From Pseudomonas iridis (GTDB lineage Bacteria > Pseudomonadota > Gammaproteobacteria > Pseudomonadales > Pseudomonadaceae): a stretch of DNA of 64,000 nucleotides. Below the pieces are notes generated by a model, which had not been told where the DNA came from, ran no database searches, and saw only the letters and a list, made by a program, of their open reading frames with translations. Location of the stretch: positions 62,001 to 126,000 of the forward strand of contig NZ_JACXXO010000011.1 of the NCBI RefSeq assembly GCF_017980685.1, given 5' to 3'. Position 1 is the first letter of the stretch. The number at the start of each line of letters is the position of its first letter. Shown piece after piece: positions 26,787-35,108 of this stretch. A program made the translations under genes and the position numbers.

Positions 26787-27899
26787 ATGAGTGGCAATTT
26801 CCTCGCTCTGGCACAGCCGGGCGTGCAACAACTTTCGCCTTACGTTCCGGGCAAGCCTGTGGATGAGCTGGCGCGCGAGCTGGGTCTGGACCCGGCAAAA
26901 ATCGTCAAGCTGGCGAGCAATGAAAACCCGCTGGGTGCCAGTCCCAAAGCCTTGGCGGCGATCCGCGAAGAGCTGGCCGAGCTGACTCGTTATCCCGATG
27001 GCAACGGCTTTGCGCTGAAGTCCTTGCTGGCCGAGCAGTGCCGCGTCGAGCTGAATCAGGTCACCCTGGGCAACGGCTCCAACGACATTCTTGAGCTGGT
27101 GGCGCGTGCCTATCTGGCGCCAGGCCTTAACGCCGTGTTCAGCGAACATGCGTTCGCGGTGTACCCGATTGCTACTCAAGCGGTCGGCGCTCAAGCCAAA
27201 GTGGTGCCGGCCAAGGATTGGGGGCATGACCTGCCTGCGATGCTGGCGGCCATTGATGCCGACACTCGCGTGGTGTTTATCGCCAACCCGAACAACCCGA
27301 CCGGCACCTGGTTCGGCGCTGAAGCGCTGGACGAGTTCCTGCAGGATGTTCCGGAGCATGTGCTGGTGGTCCTGGATGAGGCCTACATCGAGTACGCCGA
27401 AGGCAGCGACCTGCCGGATGGTCTGGATTTCCTCGCGGCGTATCCGAACCTGCTGGTTTCGCGCACCTTCTCCAAGGCTTATGGTCTGGCGGCATTGCGC
27501 GTTGGCTATGGTCTGTCGACTCCGGTTGTGGCGGACGTGCTGAACCGTGTTCGCCAGCCATTCAACGTCAACAGCCTGGCCCTTGCGGCAGCCTGTGCGG
27601 CGCTGAAAGACGAGGAGTACCTGGCGCAAAGCCGTCAGCTCAACGAGTCCGGCATGCAGCAGTTGCAAGCGGGTTTCCGTGAGCTGGGTCTGGGCTGGAT
27701 CGAGTCCAAAGGCAACTTTATTTGCGTCGATCTCGCTCAGGTGGCGGCTCCGGTGTTCCAGGGTTTGCTGGCCGAAGGTGTGATCGTGCGTCCGGTGGCC
27801 AATTACGGCATGCCGAATCACCTGCGGATCACCATTGGTCTGCCGGCCGAAAACAGCCGTTTCCTTGAAGCGCTGCGCAAGGTTCTGGCTCGTGGGTGA
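26787..27899 (+). CDS. hisC: Histidinol-phosphate / aromatic aminotransferase HisC
   Basis: 370-aa class I/II PLP aminotransferase with the Schiff-base Lys230 in RTFSKAYGLAALRVGYG, ANPNNPTGTW and the DEAYIEYA motif. This copy in the aromatic supraoperon corresponds to hisC2 of P. aeruginosa and may act on imidazoleacetol phosphate, on aromatic keto acids, or both; sequence alone does not decide. It starts 12 nt after pheA, with GGGGCGG before ATG 26787, and ends inside the next gene. Confidence 0.92.
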   Translation: MSGNFLALAQPGVQQLSPYVPGKPVDELARELGLDPAKIVKLASNENPLGASPKALAAIREELAELTRYPDGNGFALKSLLAEQCRVELNQVTLGNGSNDILELVARAYLAPGLNAVFSEHAFAVYPIATQAVGAQAKVVPAKDWGHDLPAMLAAIDADTRVVFIANPNNPTGTWFGAEALDEFLQDVPEHVLVVLDEAYIEYAEGSDLPDGLDFLAAYPNLLVSRTFSKAYGLAALRVGYGLSTPVVADVLNRVRQPFNVNSLALAAACAALKDEEYLAQSRQLNESGMQQLQAGFRELGLGWIESKGNFICVDLAQVAAPVFQGLLAEGVIVRPVANYGMPNHLRITIGLPAENSRFLEALRKVLARG

Positions 27900-30135
27900 T
27901 GTCACTGCGCTGCAATCTGCTGCACCTATGATCGGTCGCCTTGTGGTGGTTGGTCTGGGGTTGATCGGTGGTTCGTTTGCCAAGGGTTTGCGTGAAAGCG
28001 GTGTTTGCCGCGAAGTGGTCGGGGTCGATCTTGATCCGCAATCGCGCAAGCTGGCGGTTGAGTTGGGTGTGGTGGATCGCTGTGAAGACGATCTGACGGC
28101 TGCCTGTCAGGGCGCTGACGTGATTCAGTTGGCGGTGCCGATTCTGGCCATGGAAAAAGTCCTCGCGCGTTTGGCGAGCATGGATCTGGGTCAGGCGATT
28201 CTGACTGATGTCGGCAGCGCCAAGGGCAATGTGGTGCGCGCGGCGACCGAGGCGTTTGGCGGCATGCCTGCGCGGTTCGTGCCGGGCCATCCGATTGCCG
28301 GCTCCGAGCAGAGTGGGGTGGAAGCCTCCAATGCCGAACTGTTCCGTCGTCATAAAGTGATCCTGACGCCGCTTGAGCAAACCGATCCGGCTGCGCTGGC
28401 GATCGTTGATCGGTTGTGGCGCGAATTGGGGGCTGACGTCGAGCACATGCAGGTCGAGCGTCACGATGAAGTGCTGGCTGCAACTAGTCATCTGCCGCAC
28501 CTGCTGGCCTTCGGTCTGGTCGACTCGTTGGCCAAGCGCAATGAAAACCTTGAGATCTTCCGTTACGCTGCCGGTGGTTTCCGCGATTTCACAAGAATCG
28601 CCGGAAGCGACCCGGTGATGTGGCACGACATCTTCCTCGCCAACCGCGAGGCTGTTCTGCGCACACTCGATACATTTCGCAGCGACCTCGACGCCTTGCG
28701 CGACGCGGTCGATGCAGGGGATGGGCACCAATTGTTGGGCGTTTTCACTCGCGCCCGGGTTGCCCGTGAGCATTTCAGTAAAATCCTGGCCCGCAGGGCC
28801 TATGTGGACGCTATGAATTCCAACGATCTGATCTTCCTGGCTCAACCTGGTGGCCGCCTGTCCGGTCGGATTCGCGTACCGGGCGATAAATCCATTTCCC
28901 ACCGCTCGATCATGCTCGGTTCGCTGGCCGAAGGCGTCACCGAAGTCGAAGGTTTCCTTGAGGGCGAAGACGCCCTGGCAACCTTGCAGGCGTTCCGCGA
29001 CATGGGCGTGGTCATCGAAGGCCCGCATCATGGTCGCGTGACCATTCACGGTGTCGGCCTGCATGGCCTGAAGCCTGCGCCGGGCCCGATCTATCTGGGC
29101 AACTCCGGTACATCGATGCGTCTGCTGTCCGGCCTGTTGGCGGCGCAGAATTTCGACAGCACCCTGACCGGCGATGCTTCGCTGTCCAAGCGTCCGATGA
29201 ATCGCGTGGCCAATCCGCTGCGTGAAATGGGCGCCGTGATCGAAACTGCAGCTGAAGGTCGTCCACCGATGACCATTCGTGGCGGACACAAACTCAAAGG
29301 CCTGACCTACACCATGCCGATGGCCAGCGCTCAGGTGAAATCCTGCCTGCTGCTGGCGGGTCTTTACGCTGAAGGCAAGACCACTGTCACCGAGCCTGCA
29401 CCCACCCGCGACCACACCGAGCGCATGCTGCGTGGCTTCGGGTATCCGGTGAGCGTTGAAGGCGCGACGGCTTCGGTCGAGTCCGGCGGCAAGTTGACCG
29501 CAACTCATATCGAAGTGCCGGGCGACATCTCGTCTTCCGCGTTTTTCCTGGTGGCGGCTTCGATCGCCGAGGGTTCCGAGCTGGTGCTTGAGCACGTCGG
29601 TATCAATCCGACCCGTACCGGTGTCATCGACATCCTGCGCCTGATGGGCGCGGACATCACGCTGGAAAACCAGCGTGAAGTCGGCGGCGAGCCAGTGGCT
29701 GACCTGCGCGTGCGAGCAGCTAAGCTTAAGGGTATCGAGATTCCGGAGGAGCTGGTTCCGCTGGCCATCGACGAGTTCCCGGTGCTGTTCGTGGCCGCTG
29801 CCTGCGCCGAAGGGCGTACCGTGCTGACCGGCGCCGAAGAGCTGCGGGTCAAGGAATCGGATCGTATCCAGGTCATGGCGGACGGTTTGCTGGCGCTGGG
29901 CGTCAAGTGCGAACCGACCCCGGACGGCATCATCATCGACGGCGGCCAGATCGGCGGCGGCGAAGTGCATGGTCACGGCGATCACCGCATTGCCATGGCA
30001 TTCAGCGTGGCTTCGTTGCGCGCTACTGCACCGATTCGCATCCATGATTGCGCCAACGTCGCGACATCGTTCCCGAACTTCCTCGCGCTCTGCGCTCAGG
30101 TCGGCATTCGTGTGGCACAAGAGGCTCAGTCGTGA
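27892..30135 (+). CDS. tyrA-aroA: Fused prephenate dehydrogenase / EPSP synthase (TyrA-AroA)
   Basis: 747-aa fusion. Residues about 13-300 are a TyrA-type prephenate dehydrogenase (NAD motif VVGLGLIGGSFAKGL, HPIAGSE, conserved His in SHLPHLLAF). From about residue 308 (MNSNDLIFLAQPGG) follows EPSP synthase, with PGDKSISHRSIMLG, GNSGTSMRLLSG and the LRVKESDR signature. It combines tyrosine formation with the shikimate step to EPSP; the fusion is common in Pseudomonas. The start is uncertain: GTG 27892 overlaps hisC by 8 nt and gives about the 746-aa length known in P. aeruginosa; ATG 27928 (735 aa) lacks a ribosome site. The GDKS and LRVKESDR residues are those of glyphosate-sensitive class I enzymes. 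Confidence 0.92.
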   Translation: MGDVTALQSAAPMIGRLVVVGLGLIGGSFAKGLRESGVCREVVGVDLDPQSRKLAVELGVVDRCEDDLTAACQGADVIQLAVPILAMEKVLARLASMDLGQAILTDVGSAKGNVVRAATEAFGGMPARFVPGHPIAGSEQSGVEASNAELFRRHKVILTPLEQTDPAALAIVDRLWRELGADVEHMQVERHDEVLAATSHLPHLLAFGLVDSLAKRNENLEIFRYAAGGFRDFTRIAGSDPVMWHDIFLANREAVLRTLDTFRSDLDALRDAVDAGDGHQLLGVFTRARVAREHFSKILARRAYVDAMNSNDLIFLAQPGGRLSGRIRVPGDKSISHRSIMLGSLAEGVTEVEGFLEGEDALATLQAFRDMGVVIEGPHHGRVTIHGVGLHGLKPAPGPIYLGNSGTSMRLLSGLLAAQNFDSTLTGDASLSKRPMNRVANPLREMGAVIETAAEGRPPMTIRGGHKLKGLTYTMPMASAQVKSCLLLAGLYAEGKTTVTEPAPTRDHTERMLRGFGYPVSVEGATASVESGGKLTATHIEVPGDISSSAFFLVAASIAEGSELVLEHVGINPTRTGVIDILRLMGADITLENQREVGGEPVADLRVRAAKLKGIEIPEELVPLAIDEFPVLFVAAACAEGRTVLTGAEELRVKESDRIQVMADGLLALGVKCEPTPDGIIIDGGQIGGGEVHGHGDHRIAMAFSVASLRATAPIRIHDCANVATSFPNFLALCAQVGIRVAQEAQS

Positions 30136-30821
30136 AAAACATTGCACCGGTCATCACCATTGATGGGCCAAGCGGCTCGGGCAAAGGCACTGTAGCCGGG
30201 ATTCTGGCCAAGCGTCTTGGCTGGAATCTGCTGGATTCCGGTGCGCTTTACCGCTTGCTGGCGTTTGCTGCGCACAATCACGGTGTCGACCTGACCAATG
30301 AAGAGTTGCTGAAGAAACTTGCCGCTCATCTGGATGTGCAATTCATTGCGGCGACCGACGGTCAGCTGCAGCGCATCATTCTGGAAGGTGACGAAGTCAG
30401 TGATGTCATTCGCACTGAAAGCGTCGGTTCCGGCGCCTCTCAAGTGGCTGCATTGCCCGCCGTACGCGAGGCGCTGCTGCAGCGTCAACGCGCGTTCCAG
30501 GAAGCGCCGGGTCTGGTGGCCGATGGTCGCGACATGGGCACGGTGGTTTTTCCGACCGCACCGCTGAAGATTTTCCTGACCGCCAGTGCCGAGGAGAGAG
30601 CGCGCCGTCGATATTTGCAGTTGAAGGGCAAAGTCGAGGGTGTTAGTCTGTCGAGTCTGCTAGATGAGATCCGTGCACGCGATGAGCGTGATACCCAGCG
30701 CGCAGTAGCCCCGCTCAAGCCGGCGGCTGATGCCATACAGCTGGATTCCACGGAGTTGTCCATCGATCAGGTGCTTGAACGCATCATGAGCGAGATCGCC
30801 ATTCGCGATATCGCCGGGTGA
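30132..30821 (+). CDS. cmk: (d)CMP kinase
   Basis: 229-aa cytidylate kinase (ATP + CMP/dCMP to ADP + CDP/dCDP). The P-loop is GPSGSGKGT at residues 12-20; the DSGALYR and VADGRDMGTVVFP motifs bind the nucleoside. The start is GTG 30132, overlapping the TyrA-AroA stop by 4 nt (GTGA). The cmk-rpsA pairing is widely conserved in bacteria. Confidence 0.96.
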   Translation: MKNIAPVITIDGPSGSGKGTVAGILAKRLGWNLLDSGALYRLLAFAAHNHGVDLTNEELLKKLAAHLDVQFIAATDGQLQRIILEGDEVSDVIRTESVGSGASQVAALPAVREALLQRQRAFQEAPGLVADGRDMGTVVFPTAPLKIFLTASAEERARRRYLQLKGKVEGVSLSSLLDEIRARDERDTQRAVAPLKPAADAIQLDSTELSIDQVLERIMSEIAIRDIAG

Positions 30822-30822
30822 C

Positions 30823-30868
30823 CAAGAAGGTCGCAGGGGACCAGTCATAGTCCTGCGGCGCTTCTTCT
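30823..30868 (+). terminator. Hairpin after cmk (possible attenuator or terminator)
   Basis: AAGAAG...CGCAGG (30824-30838) pairs with CCTGCG...CTTCTT (about 30852-30868) to form an interrupted stem right after the cmk stop. No T-tract follows, so partial termination or mRNA protection is as likely as full termination. It separates cmk from a possible independent rpsA promoter. Confidence 0.45.
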
Positions 30869-30880
30869 ATATGAAACTAA

Positions 30881-30902
30881 CCCACACCGTCTGGGGTGTG
30901 GA
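30881..30902 (+). promoter_or_regulatory. Hairpin in the rpsA leader
   Basis: CCACACC (about 30882-30888) and GGTGTGG (about 30895-30901) form a perfect 7-bp stem with a six-base loop, about 40 bases upstream of the rpsA ATG. Ribosomal protein S1 represses its own translation through leader structure in E. coli; this stem is a candidate for the same role, which is inference. Confidence 0.45.
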
Positions 30903-30940
30903 GATGGGCGTATCCTTCGCCCTCATTTACAGGAATTAAA

Positions 30941-32623
30941 ATGAGCGAAAGCTTTGCGGAACTCTTTGAAGAAAGCCTAAAAACCCTGAACCTTCAGGCA
31001 GGCTCCATCATCACCGGTGTTATCGTTGATATCGATTACCAAGCTCGCTGGGTAACCGTTCACGCTGGCCTGAAGTCTGAAGCACTCATCCCGCTTGAGC
31101 AGTTCTACAACGACGCTGGCGATCTGACTATCAATGTCGGTGACGAAGTTCACGTTGCTCTGGACTCGGTTGAAGACGGTTTCGGTGAAACCAAGCTGTC
31201 CCGTGAAAAAGCCAAGCGCGCTGAATGCTGGATCGTTCTGGAAGCTGCCTTCGCAGCCGAGGAAGTGGTCAAGGGCGTTATCAACGGTAAGGTTAAAGGC
31301 GGCTTCACTGTCGACGTTAACGGCATCCGTGCGTTCCTGCCAGGTTCCCTGGTTGACGTCCGTCCAGTGCGCGACACCACGCACCTGGAAGGCAAAGAGC
31401 TGGAATTCAAGGTCATCAAGCTGGACCAGAAGCGCAACAACGTTGTCGTTTCCCGTCGCAGCGTCCTGGAAGCCGAGAACTCCGCCGAGCGTGAAGCTCT
31501 GCTGGAATCCCTGCAGGAAGGCCAGCAAGTCAAAGGTATCGTCAAAAACCTCACCGATTACGGCGCATTCGTCGATCTGGGTGGCGTGGACGGCCTGCTG
31601 CACATCACCGACATGGCCTGGAAGCGCATCAAGCATCCTTCCGAGATCGTCAACGTTGGTGACGAAATCGACGTTAAGGTTCTGAAGTACGATCGCGAAC
31701 GCAATCGTGTTTCCCTGGGCCTGAAGCAACTGGGCGAAGATCCATGGGTTGCTATCAAAGCCCGTTACCCAGAAAGCACTCGCGTTACCGCTCGTGTAAC
31801 CAACCTGACCGACTACGGCTGCTTCGCTGAGCTGGAAGAAGGCGTTGAAGGTCTGGTACACGTTTCCGAAATGGACTGGACCAACAAGAACATCCACCCT
31901 TCGAAAGTCGTACAAGTCGGCGACGAAGTGGAAGTTATGGTTCTGGACATCGACGAAGAGCGTCGTCGTATCTCCCTGGGCATCAAGCAGTGCAAATCTA
32001 ACCCATGGGAAGATTTCTCTGGCCAGTTCAACAAGGGCGATAAAATCTCCGGCACCATCAAGTCGATCACCGATTTCGGTATCTTCATTGGTCTGGACGG
32101 CGGCATCGACGGTCTGGTTCACCTGTCCGACATCTCCTGGAACGAAGTTGGCGAAGAAGCTGTTCGTCGTTTCAAGAAGGGCGACGAGCTGGACACCGTT
32201 ATCCTGTCGGTTGACCCAGAGCGCGAGCGTATCTCCCTGGGTATCAAGCAACTGGAAAGCGATCCGTTCTCCGAGTACGTTCAAGAGAACGACAAAGGCG
32301 CCATCGTTAAAGGCACTGTGAAAGAAGTTGACGCCAAAGGCGCCATCATCGTTCTGGCCGACGATATCGAAGCGACTCTGAAAGCCTCCGAAATCAGCCG
32401 TGACCGCGTTGAAGACGCGCGCAACGTTCTGAAAGAAGGTCAGGAAGTAGAAGCCAAGATCATCAGCGTTGACCGCAAGAGCCGCGTAATCCAGCTCTCC
32501 ATCAAGTCGAAAGACGATGCTGAAGAGAAAGAAGCTATCCAAAGCCTGAAGGCTGAAGAAGCTCCTGCTGGCGACACCACCATGGCGGCACTGCTGCGCC
32601 AGGCAATGGCCAAACAGAACTAA
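30941..32623 (+). CDS. rpsA: 30S ribosomal protein S1
   Basis: 560-aa ribosomal protein with six S1 (OB-fold) repeats that binds mRNA upstream of the start codon and aids initiation. It begins MSESFAELFEESLKTLNLQA. The central repeats are recognised by recurring VKGIVKNLTDYGAFVDLGG and EGLVHVSE/DGLLHITD elements, each closing with RISLG(I/L)K. Codon use is strongly biased, as in highly expressed genes (GTT, CGT, AAA/AAG, CTG). The frame is open from 30896, but ATG 30941 has AGGAA eight bases before it. A strong terminator follows. Confidence 0.97.
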   Translation: MSESFAELFEESLKTLNLQAGSIITGVIVDIDYQARWVTVHAGLKSEALIPLEQFYNDAGDLTINVGDEVHVALDSVEDGFGETKLSREKAKRAECWIVLEAAFAAEEVVKGVINGKVKGGFTVDVNGIRAFLPGSLVDVRPVRDTTHLEGKELEFKVIKLDQKRNNVVVSRRSVLEAENSAEREALLESLQEGQQVKGIVKNLTDYGAFVDLGGVDGLLHITDMAWKRIKHPSEIVNVGDEIDVKVLKYDRERNRVSLGLKQLGEDPWVAIKARYPESTRVTARVTNLTDYGCFAELEEGVEGLVHVSEMDWTNKNIHPSKVVQVGDEVEVMVLDIDEERRRISLGIKQCKSNPWEDFSGQFNKGDKISGTIKSITDFGIFIGLDGGIDGLVHLSDISWNEVGEEAVRRFKKGDELDTVILSVDPERERISLGIKQLESDPFSEYVQENDKGAIVKGTVKEVDAKGAIIVLADDIEATLKASEISRDRVEDARNVLKEGQEVEAKIISVDRKSRVIQLSIKSKDDAEEKEAIQSLKAEEAPAGDTTMAALLRQAMAKQN

Positions 32624-32640
32624 GTTCTGCTTGATCATTA

Positions 32641-32668
32641 AAAAGGGCGACTTCGGTCGCCCTTTTTT
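32641..32668 (+). terminator. Rho-independent terminator of rpsA
   Basis: AAAAGGGCGAC and GTCGCCCTTTT form an 11-bp stem closed by a TTCG tetraloop, followed by further T residues. It starts 17 bases after the rpsA stop. Confidence 0.93.
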
Positions 32669-32816
32669 GTGCCTGCGATTTGATGCGACGCTTCAGCGCG
32701 TGAAACCATTTCCTTTGCTCGTGGGTCTGTTTCTTTAATCGGATCAATCGTCTATTCACGACTAAGCTTGGTCTTAAGCGTGTAGTCGTCGGGCATGGCC
32801 TGGCATAAGGAAGTGG

Positions 32817-33095
32817 ATGAACAAGTTTATTGTCGTTGCAGTGGTGCTGGCGTTGGCAGGTTGCACCACAAGTGCGAAGACCCATGCCGTGCGCGGCGTC
32901 AGTGGTATCGAGATCGACTGCTCAGGGCTGGGCTCTGGCTGGGAGAAGTGCCAGAAGCGTGCGGCGAAGGAGTGCAAGGGAGCAGGCTACAAAGTGATTA
33001 CACGATCCGACGATGCCAAGGATGAGGATGAATACCCGTTCGGCTTCAACCCTGCGGGCTTCGTGACTCGAACCATGCTGGTGATCTGTCGCTAA
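32817..33095 (+). CDS. Small predicted lipoprotein
   Basis: 92 aa with a lipoprotein signal: MNKFIVVAVVLALAGC, lipobox LAGC with acylated Cys16. The mature part contains four further Cys (DCSGLGSGWEKCQKRAAKEC and a terminal ICR) and ends at the outer or inner membrane face. It resembles the small Cys-containing lipoproteins found between rpsA and ihfB in pseudomonads; function unknown. AAGGAAGTGG before ATG 32817 is the ribosome-binding site. Confidence 0.75.
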   Translation: MNKFIVVAVVLALAGCTTSAKTHAVRGVSGIEIDCSGLGSGWEKCQKRAAKECKGAGYKVITRSDDAKDEDEYPFGFNPAGFVTRTMLVICR

Positions 33096-33246
33096 TCTCG
33101 CGCTGGGCCGGTGTGGTGTTGATGCCCTGGAAAAGGGCGTTTCAACGCCGGGAAAGATATGTCAATCCCTGGGCTGTTCAAAATCTTCCGGGCGTGCTAA
33201 AACCTTTCAAGCGCTGATCTAGCTGCTTGAAAAAGAAGGGAAAAAT

Positions 33247-33543
33247 ATGACGAAGTCGGAGTTGATCGAACGAATTGTCACCCATCAAGGGCTGCTCTCA
33301 TCCAAGGATGTGGAGCTGGCCATCAAGACCATGCTTGAACAAATGTCCCAATGCCTGGCCACTGGTGATCGCATCGAGATCCGTGGGTTCGGCAGCTTCT
33401 CGCTGCACTATCGTGCCCCGCGTGTGGGCCGCAATCCGAAGACCGGCCAGTCGGTGAGTCTGGACGGCAAATTCGTTCCGCATTTCAAGCCGGGTAAGGA
33501 ATTGCGCGATCGGGTGAACGAGGAAGAGGAGGAGGGGGTTTGA
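33247..33543 (+). CDS. ihfB: Integration host factor subunit beta
   Basis: 98-aa DNA-bending protein that pairs with IhfA and acts in recombination and sigma-54 promoters. The HU/IHF signature GFGSFSLHYRAPRVGRNPKTG contains the DNA-intercalating Pro arm. The ATG at 33247 has AAGGGAAA before it. ihfB (himD) marks the left border of the O-antigen locus in Pseudomonas, as here. Confidence 0.96.
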   Translation: MTKSELIERIVTHQGLLSSKDVELAIKTMLEQMSQCLATGDRIEIRGFGSFSLHYRAPRVGRNPKTGQSVSLDGKFVPHFKPGKELRDRVNEEEEEGV

Positions 33544-33570
33544 CAGTCGCTATCTCTCAGGGAGCTACTC

Positions 33571-33810
33571 ATGCGTAACTTCAAGCGCATACTTCTTGGC
33601 GTTTTTATTCTTTTGCTGGTGTTGGTGATCCTGGCTTTTGTGCTTGAGAACCAACAGTCGGTATCGTTATTGTTTCTGGGGTTGTCTGGCCCGCAGTTGC
33701 CAGTGTCGCTGGTTGTTGTATTGGCGTTGCTCATTGGCATGTTGATAGGGCCTGTGCTGGGCTGGTTCTTGGGGCGTTCGTCCAGAGTTGCACGTAAACG
33801 GCTGGTCTGA
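33571..33810 (+). CDS. LapA-domain (DUF1049) inner-membrane protein
   Basis: 79 aa with two membrane segments (about residues 7-28 and 45-65) and a basic tail (RSSRVARKRLV). This is the lipopolysaccharide assembly protein A domain (DUF1049), whose E. coli member LapA/YciS works with LapB in control of LpxC and LPS assembly. No lapB follows, so the role is inferred from family and from its place between ihfB and the LPS locus. It starts 27 nt after ihfB. Confidence 0.82.
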   Translation: MRNFKRILLGVFILLLVLVILAFVLENQQSVSLLFLGLSGPQLPVSLVVVLALLIGMLIGPVLGWFLGRSSRVARKRLV

Positions 33811-34031
33811 AGCGGCAGGTCAGGGCGTCTGTCGAGATTGCATCTCTGTCTGTCTTTATCCATTAGTAAAACGTTCGTTAAGCTGTAAAATGCGACCCTT
33901 GTTCGATAGTGCCTTATTGCATGTCGTTTCAGACTGACTTTGACGGATGCCACTGCTTAATGGCTTCTGCATTCATGGATTAGACAGTGCTCGTTGTTGG
34001 CTCTGTCCGCAGCTCAAGGGTATCGTTTCGC

Positions 34032-35108
34032 GTGAAAATTCTAGTTACCGGCGGCGCCGGGTTCATCGGCTCGGCAGTCATCCGTCACATCATCTCCAAT
34101 ACCACCGATTCTGTCGTTAACGTCGATAAGCTGACCTATGCCGGTAATCTTGAGTCCTTGGCAGAAGTCAGTCAGGATTCGCGCTACGCATTCGAGCGCG
34201 TGGATATCTGCGATCGCGATCAGATCGACCGTGTTCTACGTGAGCACCAGCCGGATGCAATCATGCACCTGGCCGCGGAGTCTCACGTCGATCGTTCGAT
34301 TTCCGGCCCGTCAGAGTTCATCCAGACCAACATCATCGGTACTTACACTTTGCTGGAAGCCGCACGCCACTACTGGGCGGCGCTGGATGATGCGCGTAAA
34401 GCCAACTTCCGCTTCCACCACATTTCGACTGATGAAGTTTACGGAGACCTCGAAGGTCCGGAAGATCTCTTCACCGAAACCACGCCGTATCAGCCAAGCT
34501 CGCCATATTCGGCCAGCAAGGCCAGCTCCGATCATCTGGTTCGTGCCTGGGCGCGTACCTATGGCTTGCCAACGCTGGTCACCAACTGTTCCAACAATTA
34601 CGGCCCCTGCCACTTCCCGGAGAAGCTGATCCCGCTGATCATTCTCAATGCGCTGGAAGGCAAGCCTCTGCCGGTCTATGGCAAGGGCGACCAGATTCGC
34701 GATTGGCTGTATGTGGAGGATCACGCCCGTGCGCTTTACAAGGTTGTCACCGAAGGCAGCATCGGTGAGACGTACAACATCGGTGGGCATAACGAAAAAC
34801 AGAATATCGAAGTGGTGCATACCCTTTGCGCTCTTCTTGATGAGCTGCGTCCGGATTCCGCTCACCGCCCGCATGCAGGTTTGATCACCTACGTGCAAGA
34901 CCGCCCTGGGCACGATCAGCGCTACGCGATTGATGCGAGCAAGATCCAGCGTGAATTGGGCTGGACACCGGAGGAGACTTTCCAGACCGGTATCCGCAAG
35001 ACCGTTGAGTGGTATCTGAACAATACCGAGTGGGTAGAGCATGTCAAAAGCGGCAGCTATCAGCAGTGGATTGATCAAAACTATACAGGTCGCGCTCCTA
35101 AAGCATGA
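34032..35108 (+). CDS. rfbB: dTDP-glucose 4,6-dehydratase
   Basis: 358-aa extended SDR forming dTDP-4-keto-6-deoxy-D-glucose, the branch point for dTDP-rhamnose and dTDP-amino sugars. NAD motif TGGAGFIG at about residues 6-13; the active site has HISTDEVYGDLE and the YSASK Tyr/Lys; HLAAESHVDRSI is diagnostic. The start is GTG 34032 (MKILVTGGAGF after initiation) with AAGGG at 34016-34020; there is no nearer ATG. Its stop overlaps rfbD by 4 nt. It opens the O-antigen cluster. Confidence 0.95.
   Translation: MKILVTGGAGFIGSAVIRHIISNTTDSVVNVDKLTYAGNLESLAEVSQDSRYAFERVDICDRDQIDRVLREHQPDAIMHLAAESHVDRSISGPSEFIQTNIIGTYTLLEAARHYWAALDDARKANFRFHHISTDEVYGDLEGPEDLFTETTPYQPSSPYSASKASSDHLVRAWARTYGLPTLVTNCSNNYGPCHFPEKLIPLIILNALEGKPLPVYGKGDQIRDWLYVEDHARALYKVVTEGSIGETYNIGGHNEKQNIEVVHTLCALLDELRPDSAHRPHAGLITYVQDRPGHDQRYAIDASKIQRELGWTPEETFQTGIRKTVEWYLNNTEWVEHVKSGSYQQWIDQNYTGRAPKA

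Noticed and set aside
25605..30147. Long minus-strand frames opposite pheA, hisC and tyrA-aroA
   Set aside because: Antisense of well-recognised genes; translations rich in His/Arg/Gln as expected for shadows.
24595..33543. Biosynthetic supraoperon as a novel system
   Set aside because: The order serC-pheA-hisC-tyrA/aroA-cmk-rpsA-ihfB is established in Pseudomonas.
33810..34031. ops/JUMPstart antitermination element before the O-antigen genes
   Set aside because: No GGCGGTAGC-type ops core was found in the region ahead of rfbB.
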